Shown here in pieces: positions 20,050 through 27,881 of a stretch of DNA of 64,000 nt. Within the stretch, counting starts at the first letter, position 1. Every line of letters starts with the position of its first letter. The stretch spans positions 1,151 to 65,150 of the forward strand of contig NZ_BBPP01000011.1 in assembly GCF_000787835.1 (NCBI RefSeq), read 5' to 3'. A model generated the notes under the pieces. It did not search any database, had not been told where the DNA came from, and saw only the letters and a program-made list of their open reading frames with translations. A program made the position numbers and the translations under genes. Source of the DNA: Streptacidiphilus melanogenes (GTDB lineage Bacteria; Actinomycetota; Actinomycetes; Streptomycetales; Streptomycetaceae).

Positions 20050-20877
20050 TCAGCGCTCCGGGCGGCGGGCCCAGGCGAGGACGGAGCGGTTGAGGGTGGC
20101 GTGGAACGCACCCGCGTCGGACAGCTGGTGTTGTTCCGTCAGGAACGCGTCCGCGCGGGCGCGGTCGAGCGTGCCCCTCTCGACCGCACGGGCTGCGGCG
20201 CGGGCGAGGCCGATGATGTTGGCCAGATCCTCCTGGGTGCTGTAGACGACGAGTTCGACGTCGGTCCGCACTTCCGCGAAGCCTGCGCCGACCAAGTGGC
20301 GGCGCAGGTGGCGGCCGATGTCGCGGTGGGCGATGTCCGCGCCCACCGCGTCGGCGACCGCGCGGGCCGCCTCGGGGTCCGTCGCGGCGAGGGTGAAGGA
20401 CGCCCAGTCCGGCTCCAGGATCGCGACCGCGCCGCCCGGCCGCAGCACACGGAGGATCTCCCCGAGCACGGCCGCGGGGCTCGCGACGTGCTGCAGCACC
20501 CGCTCGACCCGGCAGCCGTCGAAGGACGCGTCGGCGAAGGGCAGTCGAGCGCCGTCGGCGACGGCCAGCCGGACCGGGCGGCCGCAGGCGCCGAGGCGTT
20601 CGCGGCCCGCGCGGAGCATCTCCGCGCTGAAGTCCACGCCGACGGCGTCGAAGCCGTCGTGTTCCAGCCGCACGAGCTCGTGGCCGGTGCCGCAGCCGAG
20701 GTCGAGGACCCGGCCGCCGGGCCGCGCCTCGAAGCCCGCACGCAGCGTCCTCTTCGGTGCGTGCAGGCCGCGGTCGGCGTGGTCGAGGTACCGCACGAGT
20801 TCGGCGGCGCGGCTGCTGGCGTCGACGTCCGAGAAGGCGTTCACCCCGGCCGCCTCCACCGGCACGGTCACGGGCAC
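20050..20877 (-). CDS. SAM-dependent class I methyltransferase
   Basis: A 275-residue protein with the Rossmann SAM-binding motif VLDLGCGTGHE (motif I), acidic VGVDFSAEML (motif II), and the ADGARLPFADASFD and LRVLRPGGAVAILEPDW motifs of the UbiE/Methyltransf_11 group. The methyl acceptor is unknown. The start is uncertain, because several GTG codons cluster at the 5' end and none has a good ribosome site. It is the last gene of a probable operon behind the MFS transporter and converges with the UvrA paralogue. Confidence 0.85.
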   Translation of the reverse strand: MPVTVPVEAAGVNAFSDVDASSRAAELVRYLDHADRGLHAPKRTLRAGFEARPGGRVLDLGCGTGHELVRLEHDGFDAVGVDFSAEMLRAGRERLGACGRPVRLAVADGARLPFADASFDGCRVERVLQHVASPAAVLGEILRVLRPGGAVAILEPDWASFTLAATDPEAARAVADAVGADIAHRDIGRHLRRHLVGAGFAEVRTDVELVVYSTQEDLANIIGLARAAARAVERGTLDRARADAFLTEQHQLSDAGAFHATLNRSVLAWARRPER

Positions 20878-21020
20878 CGCCCGCAGAGGCGGAGTTCGGC
20901 GTCGGCGAGGGTCACGCCCGTTTCGGCGCAGGTCTCGTCGGGGTCGGCGGTGACATCATCGTGGCGCGGGTTCGGGTCATACGGGTTCAGATCGTGCGGG
21001 ATCGCGTGGTGCGGGTTCAC
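20868..21020 (-). CDS. possible 50-aa linking ORF between MFS and methyltransferase
   Basis: A GTG overlapping the MFS stop (GTGA) opens a 50-residue frame that ends 10 bp inside the methyltransferase start. Its N-terminal half is a degenerate His/Pro/Asn-rich repeat; its C-terminal half (ETGVTLADAELRLCGRCP) has three cysteines. The overlaps at both ends favour translational coupling, but the composition is odd. It may only be a leader that carries ribosomes into the methyltransferase gene. Confidence 0.3.
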   Translation of the reverse strand: MNPHHAIPHDLNPYDPNPRHDDVTADPDETCAETGVTLADAELRLCGRCP

Positions 21021-22228
21021 TGCAGGGCCTCCTTCGGGCGGGTGACGAAACGGCGGTCGATGAGAGCCGGGACGAGGGCGGTGAGCATCGCGAGGGCGGT
21101 CAGCGCGAAGGCCCACGGGTAGCCGGTGGCGGAGGCGATCTGGCCGAAGGCGAGGGCGCCGACACCCATGCCCGCGTCGTAGGCGAAGTTCCACAGCCCG
21201 CTGACGGTGCCGAACCCGGCCGCGGGGACGCGGGTGTACATCAGCGTCAGGGTGGAGTTCTGGGCGAAGCCGAAGCCCGCGCCGAACACCGCCATCGCGA
21301 CGACGACGCCCACCGGCCCGTCGGAAGCGGTCCCCGCCAGGGCCATCAGCAGCGTGCCGAGGACGGCCAGCAGCAGCCCGGGGATCACCAGGCCGGCGGG
21401 GCCGCGCCGGTCGCCGCGGCGGCCCGCGACCCAGCGGGCGGCCGTGGCGGCGGCGGGTTGGACGAGCAGCCCGGCGGTGACGGTCCCGCTCTGCGCGCGC
21501 GGGACGATCAGCGGGAGGAAGGTGACGACGATCCCGGCCGCGAGCGTGGTGGCGGCGAACACCAGGGCGGGACGCAGCAGTTCGCCGCTGCGAAGGCCCT
21601 GGCTCATGCTGACGCGGCGTCCCGACTCCTTGATCCGGTCGGGCAGGCCCGGCACGGAGACGATCGCGGCCAGGGCGGCCGCCGCGCCGGTGGTGAACAC
21701 CACGCCGTAACCGGCGTGTGCGGCCAGCCAGACGCCCAGCGGCAGCGCGACGAGCGCGGGAACACCGCTGACGATCCCGACCAACGCCAGGCCCTCGCCC
21801 CGCCGTTCGGCGGGGACCAGGGACGCCGTGAGCGCGCCGCCCGCGACGACGGTGAACGCGAAGCCGACGCCGCGCAGCACACACACGGACACGACGAGCC
21901 ACAGCGCGCCGGACGCGGCGAGGGCCGGAGCGGGCGCACCGAGCAGCGCCAACCCGGCTGCCAGCACGACGCGGTAGCCGAGCCGGCCGACCAGGGCCGG
22001 GGTGACCAGCTCACCGGCGACGGTGGAGAGCATCAGGGCGCCCGTGGCCAGCCCGGCCGTCCCTCCCCCGCCGCCGTGGGCCGCGGCGAAGTCGGGGACG
22101 GCGGAGAGCAGCAGGTAGAAGCTGGTCGAGCCGCCGAGCAGGGAGACGAAGCGCAGCAACAACGGCCGGGTCACCAGCGGCGGTCGGGGCGCGACGGCGG
22201 GAGGGGAGGAAGCGACGGTGTTGGTCAC
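21017..22228 (-). CDS. MFS transporter
   Basis: A 403-residue major facilitator with about twelve hydrophobic segments and a short loop motif between helices 2 and 3 (VGRLGYRVVLAAGL). The N-terminus is proline-rich and cytosolic. Such proteins export small molecules with proton antiport; the substrate is unknown. The GTG start at 22228 has no ribosome site but has TAACGT six bases upstream. It is divergent from a MocR regulator across only 47 bp, which suggests that regulator controls it. Confidence 0.85.
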   Translation of the reverse strand: MTNTVASSPPAVAPRPPLVTRPLLLRFVSLLGGSTSFYLLLSAVPDFAAAHGGGGGTAGLATGALMLSTVAGELVTPALVGRLGYRVVLAAGLALLGAPAPALAASGALWLVVSVCVLRGVGFAFTVVAGGALTASLVPAERRGEGLALVGIVSGVPALVALPLGVWLAAHAGYGVVFTTGAAAALAAIVSVPGLPDRIKESGRRVSMSQGLRSGELLRPALVFAATTLAAGIVVTFLPLIVPRAQSGTVTAGLLVQPAAATAARWVAGRRGDRRGPAGLVIPGLLLAVLGTLLMALAGTASDGPVGVVVAMAVFGAGFGFAQNSTLTLMYTRVPAAGFGTVSGLWNFAYDAGMGVGALAFGQIASATGYPWAFALTALAMLTALVPALIDRRFVTRPKEALQ

Positions 22229-22234
22229 GGCAGG

Positions 22235-22240
22235 ACGTTA
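22235..22240 (-). promoter_or_regulatory. -10 hexamer TAACGT of MFS gene
   Basis: On the minus strand TAACGT ends six bases before the GTG at 22228, predicting a leaderless transcript. It sits back to back with the MocR promoter. Confidence 0.55.
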
Positions 22241-22261
22241 AGCGGCCGACCGGACCGCCGG

Positions 22262-22267
22262 TAAGCT
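22262..22267 (+). promoter_or_regulatory. -10 hexamer TAAGCT of mocR-like gene
   Basis: TAAGCT ends eight bases before GTG 22276, with no ribosome site between. The 47-bp region has imperfect dyad symmetry (GGAnnTTAnnCGG on each flank), a likely binding site for the MocR protein over both promoters. Confidence 0.5.
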
Positions 22268-22275
22268 CCAGTTCC

Positions 22276-23694
22276 GTGCCTCCGGAGTGGTCCAGTTCCT
22301 CGCCCGAGCTGCTGCTGACCGTGGACCGGTCCAGCGGCCGGCCGCTGCGCGCGCAGGTGGAGCAGGCGCTGCGCGACGCGATCCGGTCGGGGCGGCTGCG
22401 GGTGGGCGAGCGGCTGCCGTCCTCGCGCGAGCTCGCGCGGACGGCGGGGGTCTCGCGGGGCCTGGTGCAGGAGTGCTACGCCCAACTCCAGGCCGAGGGC
22501 TACCTGGTGAGCCGTCCCGGCTCTGCGACGCGGGTTGCGGCGGGTGCGGGCGCGCCCTCGGGCGCCGCGCGGTCGTGCCCGGCCGGGGAGCGGCTGCTGG
22601 CCGACTTCCGCTGGGGCGTTCCCGATCTGCGGTCGTTCCCCGTACAGGACTGGCTCTGGGCGACGCGCGAGGCGGCCCGCGCGATGCCCGTGTCCGCGTT
22701 CGGCTACGGCGACGCGCGTGGCAGCGCGGAGCTGCGGGAGGTGCTGGCCGGGTACCTGCGCCGGGTGCGGGCCGCCGCGGCCGATCCGGAGCGGATCGTG
22801 GTGTGCAACGGGTACGCCCAGGGCCTGGGCCTGACGCTGCGGGTTCTCGCGGACGGCGGCGCTCGGACGGTGGCCTTCGAGGACCCGGGCTCCCCTGTCA
22901 CCGTCGGGGCGGCCGCGGCGGCGGCCGGTCTGCGCGCGGTGCCCGTCCCCGTGGACGCGCACGGCCTCGACGTGGCGGCGCTCGGGCGGACCGACGCGCG
23001 GGCGGTGGTGGTCACCCCGGCGCACCAGTGGCCGACCGGCGTCGCGCTCGCCCCGGAGCGGCGGCTGGCGCTGCTGGCGTGGGCCCGCGAGCGCGACGGG
23101 TTCGTCATCGAGGACGACTACGACGCCGAGCACCGCTACGACCGTGAGCCGGTCGGTGCGCTCCAGGGGCTGGCGCCGGACCGCGTCGTCTCCCTCGGCA
23201 CGGTCAGCAAGTCCCTCGCCCCGGCGCTGCGGATCGGCTGGATGCTCTGCCCGCCGCAGCTCACGGACGCCGTCGCCGAGCAGAAGGGCCTGAGCGACCG
23301 CGGCACGCCGACGCTCGAACAGCTCGCCCTGGCACGGCTGATGGAGTCCGGCCGATTCGACCGCCACCTGCGCCGGATGCGCGCGACCTACGCGTCGCGT
23401 CGCGACGCCCTGCTGGACGCGCTGGCCGAGCACGCCCCGGACGTGCGGGTGACGGGCCTGGCGGCCGGGTTCCATGCGGTCGCCCATCTGCCGGAGGGGG
23501 CCGAGGAGCAGCGGGTGGTCGCGGCCGCGCGGGCCCGGTCGGTGGGCCTGCACGGCATGAGCGCGTGCCGCGCCTCGCGCGACACCCGCCCGCCACAGCT
23601 TGTCCTCGGCTTCGGCGACGTCGGCCTCCGCGCCCTCACGGCGGGCGTCGCCGCCGTCGGCGACCTGCTCGGCGACCCCTCCCGCCCCCGCTAG
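22276..23694 (+). CDS. MocR/PdxR-type GntR-aminotransferase regulator
   Basis: A 472-residue fusion. The N-terminal GntR winged helix (about 20-80) shows AIRSGRLRVGERLPSSRELA and GLVQECYAQLQAEGYL. The rest is a fold-type I aminotransferase domain, with the PLP-binding Lys at 312 in GTVSKSLAPALRIGW and DDYDAEHRY upstream. MocR proteins sense PLP or amino compounds and usually regulate a divergent gene, here the MFS transporter. The C-terminus is proline-rich and variable. Confidence 0.9.
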   Translation: MPPEWSSSSPELLLTVDRSSGRPLRAQVEQALRDAIRSGRLRVGERLPSSRELARTAGVSRGLVQECYAQLQAEGYLVSRPGSATRVAAGAGAPSGAARSCPAGERLLADFRWGVPDLRSFPVQDWLWATREAARAMPVSAFGYGDARGSAELREVLAGYLRRVRAAAADPERIVVCNGYAQGLGLTLRVLADGGARTVAFEDPGSPVTVGAAAAAAGLRAVPVPVDAHGLDVAALGRTDARAVVVTPAHQWPTGVALAPERRLALLAWARERDGFVIEDDYDAEHRYDREPVGALQGLAPDRVVSLGTVSKSLAPALRIGWMLCPPQLTDAVAEQKGLSDRGTPTLEQLALARLMESGRFDRHLRRMRATYASRRDALLDALAEHAPDVRVTGLAAGFHAVAHLPEGAEEQRVVAAARARSVGLHGMSACRASRDTRPPQLVLGFGDVGLRALTAGVAAVGDLLGDPSRPR

Positions 23695-23838
23695 CCCGTC
23701 GACGCGTCGGCCCGCCCCGGCCTCCGACAGCCCCGCCAGGACCAGGGGCCCTCAGCCAGGTCGCCCCACGCCCGCCGGCCCGGCGCCCGCCCGTTTGAGT
23801 GCCCCGCCCCCCGCGCGCGGCGCGGCAGACCAGGACTG

Positions 23839-23890
23839 ATGACAGTGGCTGACATCGGGTGTTACCGTAGTTGATGTCAGCCACTGACAT
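23839..23890. promoter_or_regulatory. paired palindromic operators around a -10
   Basis: Two copies of a 15-bp palindrome (TGTCAG-N3-CTGACA; the left copy has one mismatch) lie inside larger 18-bp arms, 23839-23856 and 23873-23890. The arms are inverted repeats of each other with one mismatch. The 16-bp spacer holds TACCGT, a plausible -10, with TGACAG as -35. The layout fits a TetR-family repressor blocking the promoter of the following epimerase-like gene. No TetR gene is present in this neighbourhood. Confidence 0.75.
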
Positions 23891-23911
23891 AGTCCAGGAA
23901 GGACCCCTGCC

Positions 23912-24808
23912 ATGCGCGTCTTCATCACCGGCGCTTCCGGCTGGATCGGCTCGGCCGTCACCGACGAACTGCTCGCCCACGGCCACCAGGTCGTCGGGCT
24001 CGCCCGCTCCGACGAGAGCGCGGCCGCGCTCGAAGCCAAGGGCGCCACCGCCCACCGGGGCAGCCTCGACGACCCCGAGAGCCTCGCCAAGGCGGCGGGC
24101 GCCGCCGACGGCGTGATCCACCTCGCCTTCAAGCACGACTTCACCGACTACGCGGGCGCAGGCCGCACCGAGCACGCCGCCGTCGAGCGGATGCTCGACG
24201 CGCTGGAGGGCAGCGAGCGGCCGTTCCTGCTCGCCTCGGGCCTGGCCTCCGGCGTGACCGGACGCCCGGTGAGCGAGGAGGACCCCTCCCCCTTCCACGG
24301 CGTCGACTCCATGCGCGGCGGCAGCGAGAACCTCGCCCTCGCCGCCGCGGATCGCGGCGTCCGCGCGGTCGCGCTGCGCTTCTCCCCGACCGTCCACGGC
24401 CTCGGCGGCGACCACGGGTTCATCGCGGTGCTCGCGAAGATCGCCAAGGAGCGCGGCGCGGCCGGCTACATCGGCGACGGCGCGAGCCACTGGGCCGCCG
24501 TGCACCGCACCGACGCCGCCCGAATGGTCCGGCTCGCGCTGGAGAAGGCCCCCGCAGGGTCTCGGATGCACGCGGTGGGCGAGAGCGGGATCCCCTCCCG
24601 CGACATCGCCGCCGCCCTCGGCGACCAGCTCGGCGTGCCGACCACCACGGTCGCCCCCGAGGACGCCGAGAGCCACTTCGGCTGGATCGGGCACTTCTTC
24701 GGCATGGACATCACCGCGTCCAACGCCCGCACCCGGGAGCTGCTCGACTGGACCCCGACGGGCCCGACCCTGATGGAGGACATCGCCGCAGGGGCGTACG
24801 CGGTGTAG
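23912..24808 (+). CDS. NAD(P)-dependent epimerase/reductase (extended SDR)
   Basis: A 298-residue protein with the extended-SDR nucleotide motif GASGWIGSAV at residue 7 onward. Other segments include DGVIHLAFKHDF, LRFSPTVHGLGGDHG and a HRTDAARMVRLAL region typical of the SDR families of epimerases and atypical reductases. The YxxxK catalytic pair is not in the usual place, as in the atypical SDR5/NmrA-like groups. GGAAGGA precedes the ATG. Expression is probably controlled by the double operator just upstream. Substrate unknown; these genes are often induced by toxic aldehydes or quinones. Confidence 0.8.
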   Translation: MRVFITGASGWIGSAVTDELLAHGHQVVGLARSDESAAALEAKGATAHRGSLDDPESLAKAAGAADGVIHLAFKHDFTDYAGAGRTEHAAVERMLDALEGSERPFLLASGLASGVTGRPVSEEDPSPFHGVDSMRGGSENLALAAADRGVRAVALRFSPTVHGLGGDHGFIAVLAKIAKERGAAGYIGDGASHWAAVHRTDAARMVRLALEKAPAGSRMHAVGESGIPSRDIAAALGDQLGVPTTTVAPEDAESHFGWIGHFFGMDITASNARTRELLDWTPTGPTLMEDIAAGAYAV

Positions 24809-24816
24809 GGGCAGCC

Positions 24817-25797
24817 TCAGACGGCGCAGTCCGCGGTGGCGCGTGCGGGCGGCTGCTCGGAAGCCGCCTCCACGGCAGGCTCGGCGGAGCGTGGCGGCTG
24901 AACGGGTTCCGAGCGGGCACCGCTGCGGGTCGCGCCCACGCCGGCGGTGACCACGAGGGCGACGCCGAGCGCCGGCCCCGCGCCGGGCACCTGGTGCAGC
25001 ACCACGACGCCGATCAGCAGGGCGATCGCGGGCTCCAGGCTCATCAGGGTGCCGAAGGAGGAGGCGGTGAGCCGTCGCAGGGCCTGGAACTCCAGCGCGA
25101 ACGGCACGAGCGGGCTCAGCACCGCGAGGCCGAGCATGATCAGCGCGGGCCCCCAGGAGAGCCGTCCGTCGAGCGTCGGCGCGGCCACCAGCATGGAGAC
25201 GACTCCGGCCACCGGGATGGAGACGGCGAGGCCGCTCAGGCCGGTGACGCGGTCGCCGACGTGCTGGGTGAGCAGGATGTAGGCCGCCCAGCAGCAGGCG
25301 GCGGCCAGCGCGAAGGCGAGGCCGACGGGGTCGACTCCGCCGTGCCAGGGCTCGGTGAGCAGGACGACGCCGAGCCCGGCGGCGACGGTCCACACCCGGC
25401 GACCGTGTCCAGGGCCGAACAGGGACACCGCGAGCGGGCCGAGGAACTCCAGGGCGCTGGCGGTGCCGAGGGGCAGGCGGGCGATGGCGAGCGCGAAGAA
25501 CACCATCAGCCCCGAGGTCACCACGCCGAGGACGACGCAGGCGGCGAAGTCGCGGCCCTCGAAGTCGCGGCGGCGCGGTCGGACCAGCACCAGCAGCACG
25601 ATCCCGGCCCACACCAGCCGCATCCCGGCGGTGCCGAGGACGCCGAGCGTGGCGAACATCGGGACGGTGAGCGCCGCGCCGAGCTGGACGGTGCTCATGG
25701 AGGCCACACCCATCAGCGTCCCCGTGCGGGCGGCGCGGCGGGGGCCGACGCCGGAGGGGGAGGCCGTCGGGGCGGGGTGGTGGCTGGTGGTGCTCAT
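24817..25797 (-). CDS. EamA/RhtA-type exporter
   Basis: A 326-residue DMT-superfamily permease with about ten transmembrane helices in two EamA repeats (LGTASALEFLGPLAVSLFG; TASSFGTLMSLEPAIALLIG). The second repeat signature matches RhtA-like amino-acid exporters. The C-terminal tail of about 40 residues is hydrophilic. It is divergent from a LysR gene over 104 bp, the usual arrangement for an exporter and its regulator. The ATG has AGTACA (TGTACT on its strand) six bases upstream and no ribosome site. Confidence 0.85.
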   Translation of the reverse strand: MSTTSHHPAPTASPSGVGPRRAARTGTLMGVASMSTVQLGAALTVPMFATLGVLGTAGMRLVWAGIVLLVLVRPRRRDFEGRDFAACVVLGVVTSGLMVFFALAIARLPLGTASALEFLGPLAVSLFGPGHGRRVWTVAAGLGVVLLTEPWHGGVDPVGLAFALAAACCWAAYILLTQHVGDRVTGLSGLAVSIPVAGVVSMLVAAPTLDGRLSWGPALIMLGLAVLSPLVPFALEFQALRRLTASSFGTLMSLEPAIALLIGVVVLHQVPGAGPALGVALVVTAGVGATRSGARSEPVQPPRSAEPAVEAASEQPPARATADCAV

Positions 25798-25827
25798 GAG
25801 TCGAGTACACCGCGCGACAAACGTTCA

Positions 25828-25859
25828 CGTCCACGTGCGGATCATGGACGTACCGTCCA
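25828..25859. promoter_or_regulatory. LysR-type half-site array
   Basis: CGTCCA (25828-25833), TGGACG (25845-25850) and CGTCCA (25854-25859) form three half-sites: a dyad with an 11-bp spacer and a second with a 3-bp spacer. They lie between divergent exporter and LysR genes, which suits recognition and activation sites. Confidence 0.5.
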
Positions 25860-25889
25860 GGAATCCCGAACGATGGCGAGGATGTCCCC

Positions 25890-25895
25890 GACAAT
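25890..25895 (+). promoter_or_regulatory. -10 hexamer GACAAT, leaderless lysR
   Basis: GACAAT ends six bases before ATG 25902, and no Shine-Dalgarno precedes it. Confidence 0.5.
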
Positions 25896-25901
25896 GGCCC
25901 C

Positions 25902-26846
25902 ATGGAGACACGCCGCCTGCAGGTTCTCGTGGAGCTGGCCCGCCTCGGCTCGATGCGGGCCGTGGCCGACGCCCTGCGCACCACGACCTCCACGGTCTCG
26001 CAGCAGATCGCCACGCTGGCGCGGGAGACCGGCGCACCGCTGATCGAACCGCACGGACGGCTGGTGCGGCTCACGCCCGCCGGGCGGCGTCTGGTCGAGC
26101 ACGCGACCGTCATCCTGGCCGCCGTGGAGGCGGCGCAGCGCGACCTCTCCCCGGAAGCGGAGCCCAGCGGCACCCTGCGCGTGGCCGGCTTCGCGACGGC
26201 GCTGCGCGCCCACGTGCTGCCGATCGTGGCGGGGCTCGCCGACGAGCATCCGCGTCTGCACGTCCTGGTGCGCGAGCACGAGCCCGCCGAGGCGCTGGCC
26301 ATGCTGGCGGAGGACGAAGTGGATCTGGCCCTCGTCTACGACTACAACCTCGCGCCCGCGACCGCGGACCCGACCGTGGCCGGCGTTCCGCTGTGGACCG
26401 CGGCCTGGGGTCTGGGTGTCCCGGCGAGCGAGCCCGACGCGGGGAAGGCCACCTCGGCGGAGGTCTTCGCCCGCTTCCGCTCGGCGGACTGGATCGGCAA
26501 CTCCCGCAACACCGCGGACGAGACCGTGATCCGCACGCTCGCCTCGATGGCCGGGTTCAGCCCACGGATCACGCACCGCTCGGACAGCCTCGACCTGGTC
26601 GAAGCCATGATCACCGCAGGTCTCGGTGTCGGCCTGCTGCCGATGGGCCGCGCCACCGTTCCGGGCGTCCGCCTCCTGACCCTGACCGACCCGCAGGTGT
26701 CCCTGCGCGCCTACGCCGTGACCCGTCGCGGACGTTCGGACTGGCCCCCGCTCGCCCTCCTCGCCGACCTGATCCGCCGCCGCGCCCGGCGCGACCGCCC
26801 GGACGGGCCGGATCGCGCCGGCGAGTGGCCGGTCCCAAGGCTGTGA
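25902..26846 (+). CDS. LysR-family transcriptional regulator
   Basis: A 314-residue regulator with an N-terminal winged helix (2-62: RLQVLVELARLGSMRAVADA, then STVSQQIATLARETGAPLIE) and a periplasmic-binding-protein-like effector domain from about 90 (GTLRVAGFATALRAHVLPIV). It is the likely activator or repressor of the divergent EamA exporter. Effector unknown; an amino acid is plausible given the exporter type. Confidence 0.9.
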   Translation: METRRLQVLVELARLGSMRAVADALRTTTSTVSQQIATLARETGAPLIEPHGRLVRLTPAGRRLVEHATVILAAVEAAQRDLSPEAEPSGTLRVAGFATALRAHVLPIVAGLADEHPRLHVLVREHEPAEALAMLAEDEVDLALVYDYNLAPATADPTVAGVPLWTAAWGLGVPASEPDAGKATSAEVFARFRSADWIGNSRNTADETVIRTLASMAGFSPRITHRSDSLDLVEAMITAGLGVGLLPMGRATVPGVRLLTLTDPQVSLRAYAVTRRGRSDWPPLALLADLIRRRARRDRPDGPDRAGEWPVPRL

Positions 26847-26872
26847 ACGGCACCGGCGCTGCCGGCGGACCG

Positions 26873-27736
26873 TCAGCCGCCCGCGTGCGGGTCCATGGTG
26901 ACGAACCGTGCGGCGGGCAGCGCGGCCTTGCCCGTGCAGGGAGTGCCGGTCGGCGCCGGCCAGGCGCTGAAGTCCACCGCGCCGTCGGCGGCCCGGGCGA
27001 GGCGGATGTCCAGACAGCCACCGCCCGGCTGCGGGACGGCCAGGACCGCGAGGGCGCCGGTCGAGACGTACGCGTCCGCGCCGAGCGCGGGCGGTGACGC
27101 GGCGGGTGTCGTGGCGGGTGACCGGACGTCAGCCGGTCGCCCGGCGCGCGGTGCGGCCGGACGGACTTCCCGGACGATACCGGTCACCCGTTCCGCCTGG
27201 GCAACGGTCGCGGGCCAGGGGGTGTCCGCGGAGGTCCGGGTGTCGTAGCGCCTGGCGACGGCCAGGAGCGCCGCCTGGCGCGTCGCGGCCGCGCCGATTT
27301 CTGCGACCGCGAGGCCGGTGGGGCAGGTGAGGTCGCGGGGTGCAGCGGTCGGGCCGTGCGGGCCGACCGTGAAGCGGTAGCACCGCAGGTCCGCCGGGCC
27401 GAGGTCGGTCTCGCCCTGGACGGTGGCCCGCACCGGCCCGGGACCGAGCGCCGCGTCGATCACGAGCGCGGGGCCGCCGCCCGGGGTGTCCGTCGTCGTG
27501 CCCAACGAGGTGACCGCGCCGCCGCCGTACCTGACCACGACCGCCGCGAAGGTCGCCGCGGTCAGCGGCCCGTCGGAGGCGGCGTTGCCCAGCATCAACT
27601 GCACCGCGTCCGCACGCGCCTGGGTCACCCCGGCCCGCGCCGGGACGTCGGCGGCGCTCGCGCACCCGGCCGCGCCCGTCACGAGCGCCAGCACCAGGGT
27701 CGCCGCAGCGGTCCGCCCGCACCGACCTGTCGGCAC
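26873..27736 (-). CDS. predicted lipoprotein, unknown family
   Basis: The start is GTG 27736 with GGGGGAG just upstream; a longer frame to 27784 lacks this. The 287-residue protein has a signal segment (TAAATLVLALVTGAAGC) ending in a lipobox-like TGAAGC, so it is probably anchored outside the membrane. The mature part is rich in Ala, Pro and Thr, with cysteines in LRCYRF, DLTCPTG and GGGCLDIRL. I do not recognise the family. It is divergent from corA. Confidence 0.65.
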   Translation of the reverse strand: MPTGRCGRTAAATLVLALVTGAAGCASAADVPARAGVTQARADAVQLMLGNAASDGPLTAATFAAVVVRYGGGAVTSLGTTTDTPGGGPALVIDAALGPGPVRATVQGETDLGPADLRCYRFTVGPHGPTAAPRDLTCPTGLAVAEIGAAATRQAALLAVARRYDTRTSADTPWPATVAQAERVTGIVREVRPAAPRAGRPADVRSPATTPAASPPALGADAYVSTGALAVLAVPQPGGGCLDIRLARAADGAVDFSAWPAPTGTPCTGKAALPAARFVTMDPHAGG

Positions 27737-27811
27737 GCCGCTCCCCCTTCCGTGCGGCCGCCGCTCCGGCGCCCACTCTCGCACGCAACTGGCCTGCGGT
27801 GCCGTGGAGTC

Positions 27812-27825
27812 GGCCGGATCCGGCC
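27812..27825. promoter_or_regulatory. 14-bp perfect palindrome
   Basis: GGCCGGATCCGGCC is fully self-complementary and lies between the divergent lipoprotein and CorA genes. It could be an operator, or chance in GC-rich DNA. Confidence 0.3.
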
Positions 27826-27869
27826 ACGCACGTGACCAAGGACACGGCAGAGCTGCGGGGACATGCCGA

Positions 27870-27875
27870 TAGGGT
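27870..27875 (+). promoter_or_regulatory. -10 hexamer TAGGGT, leaderless corA
   Basis: TAGGGT ends six bases before ATG 27882. This spacing favours ATG 27882 over the in-frame GTG six bases upstream. Confidence 0.5.
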
Positions 27876-27881
27876 GTGCCG

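Noticed and set aside
23636-26302. Long minus-strand frame over the MocR end, epimerase and EamA genes
   Set aside because: It crosses several well-supported genes and the operator region. Only the EamA gene on that strand is real, in another frame.
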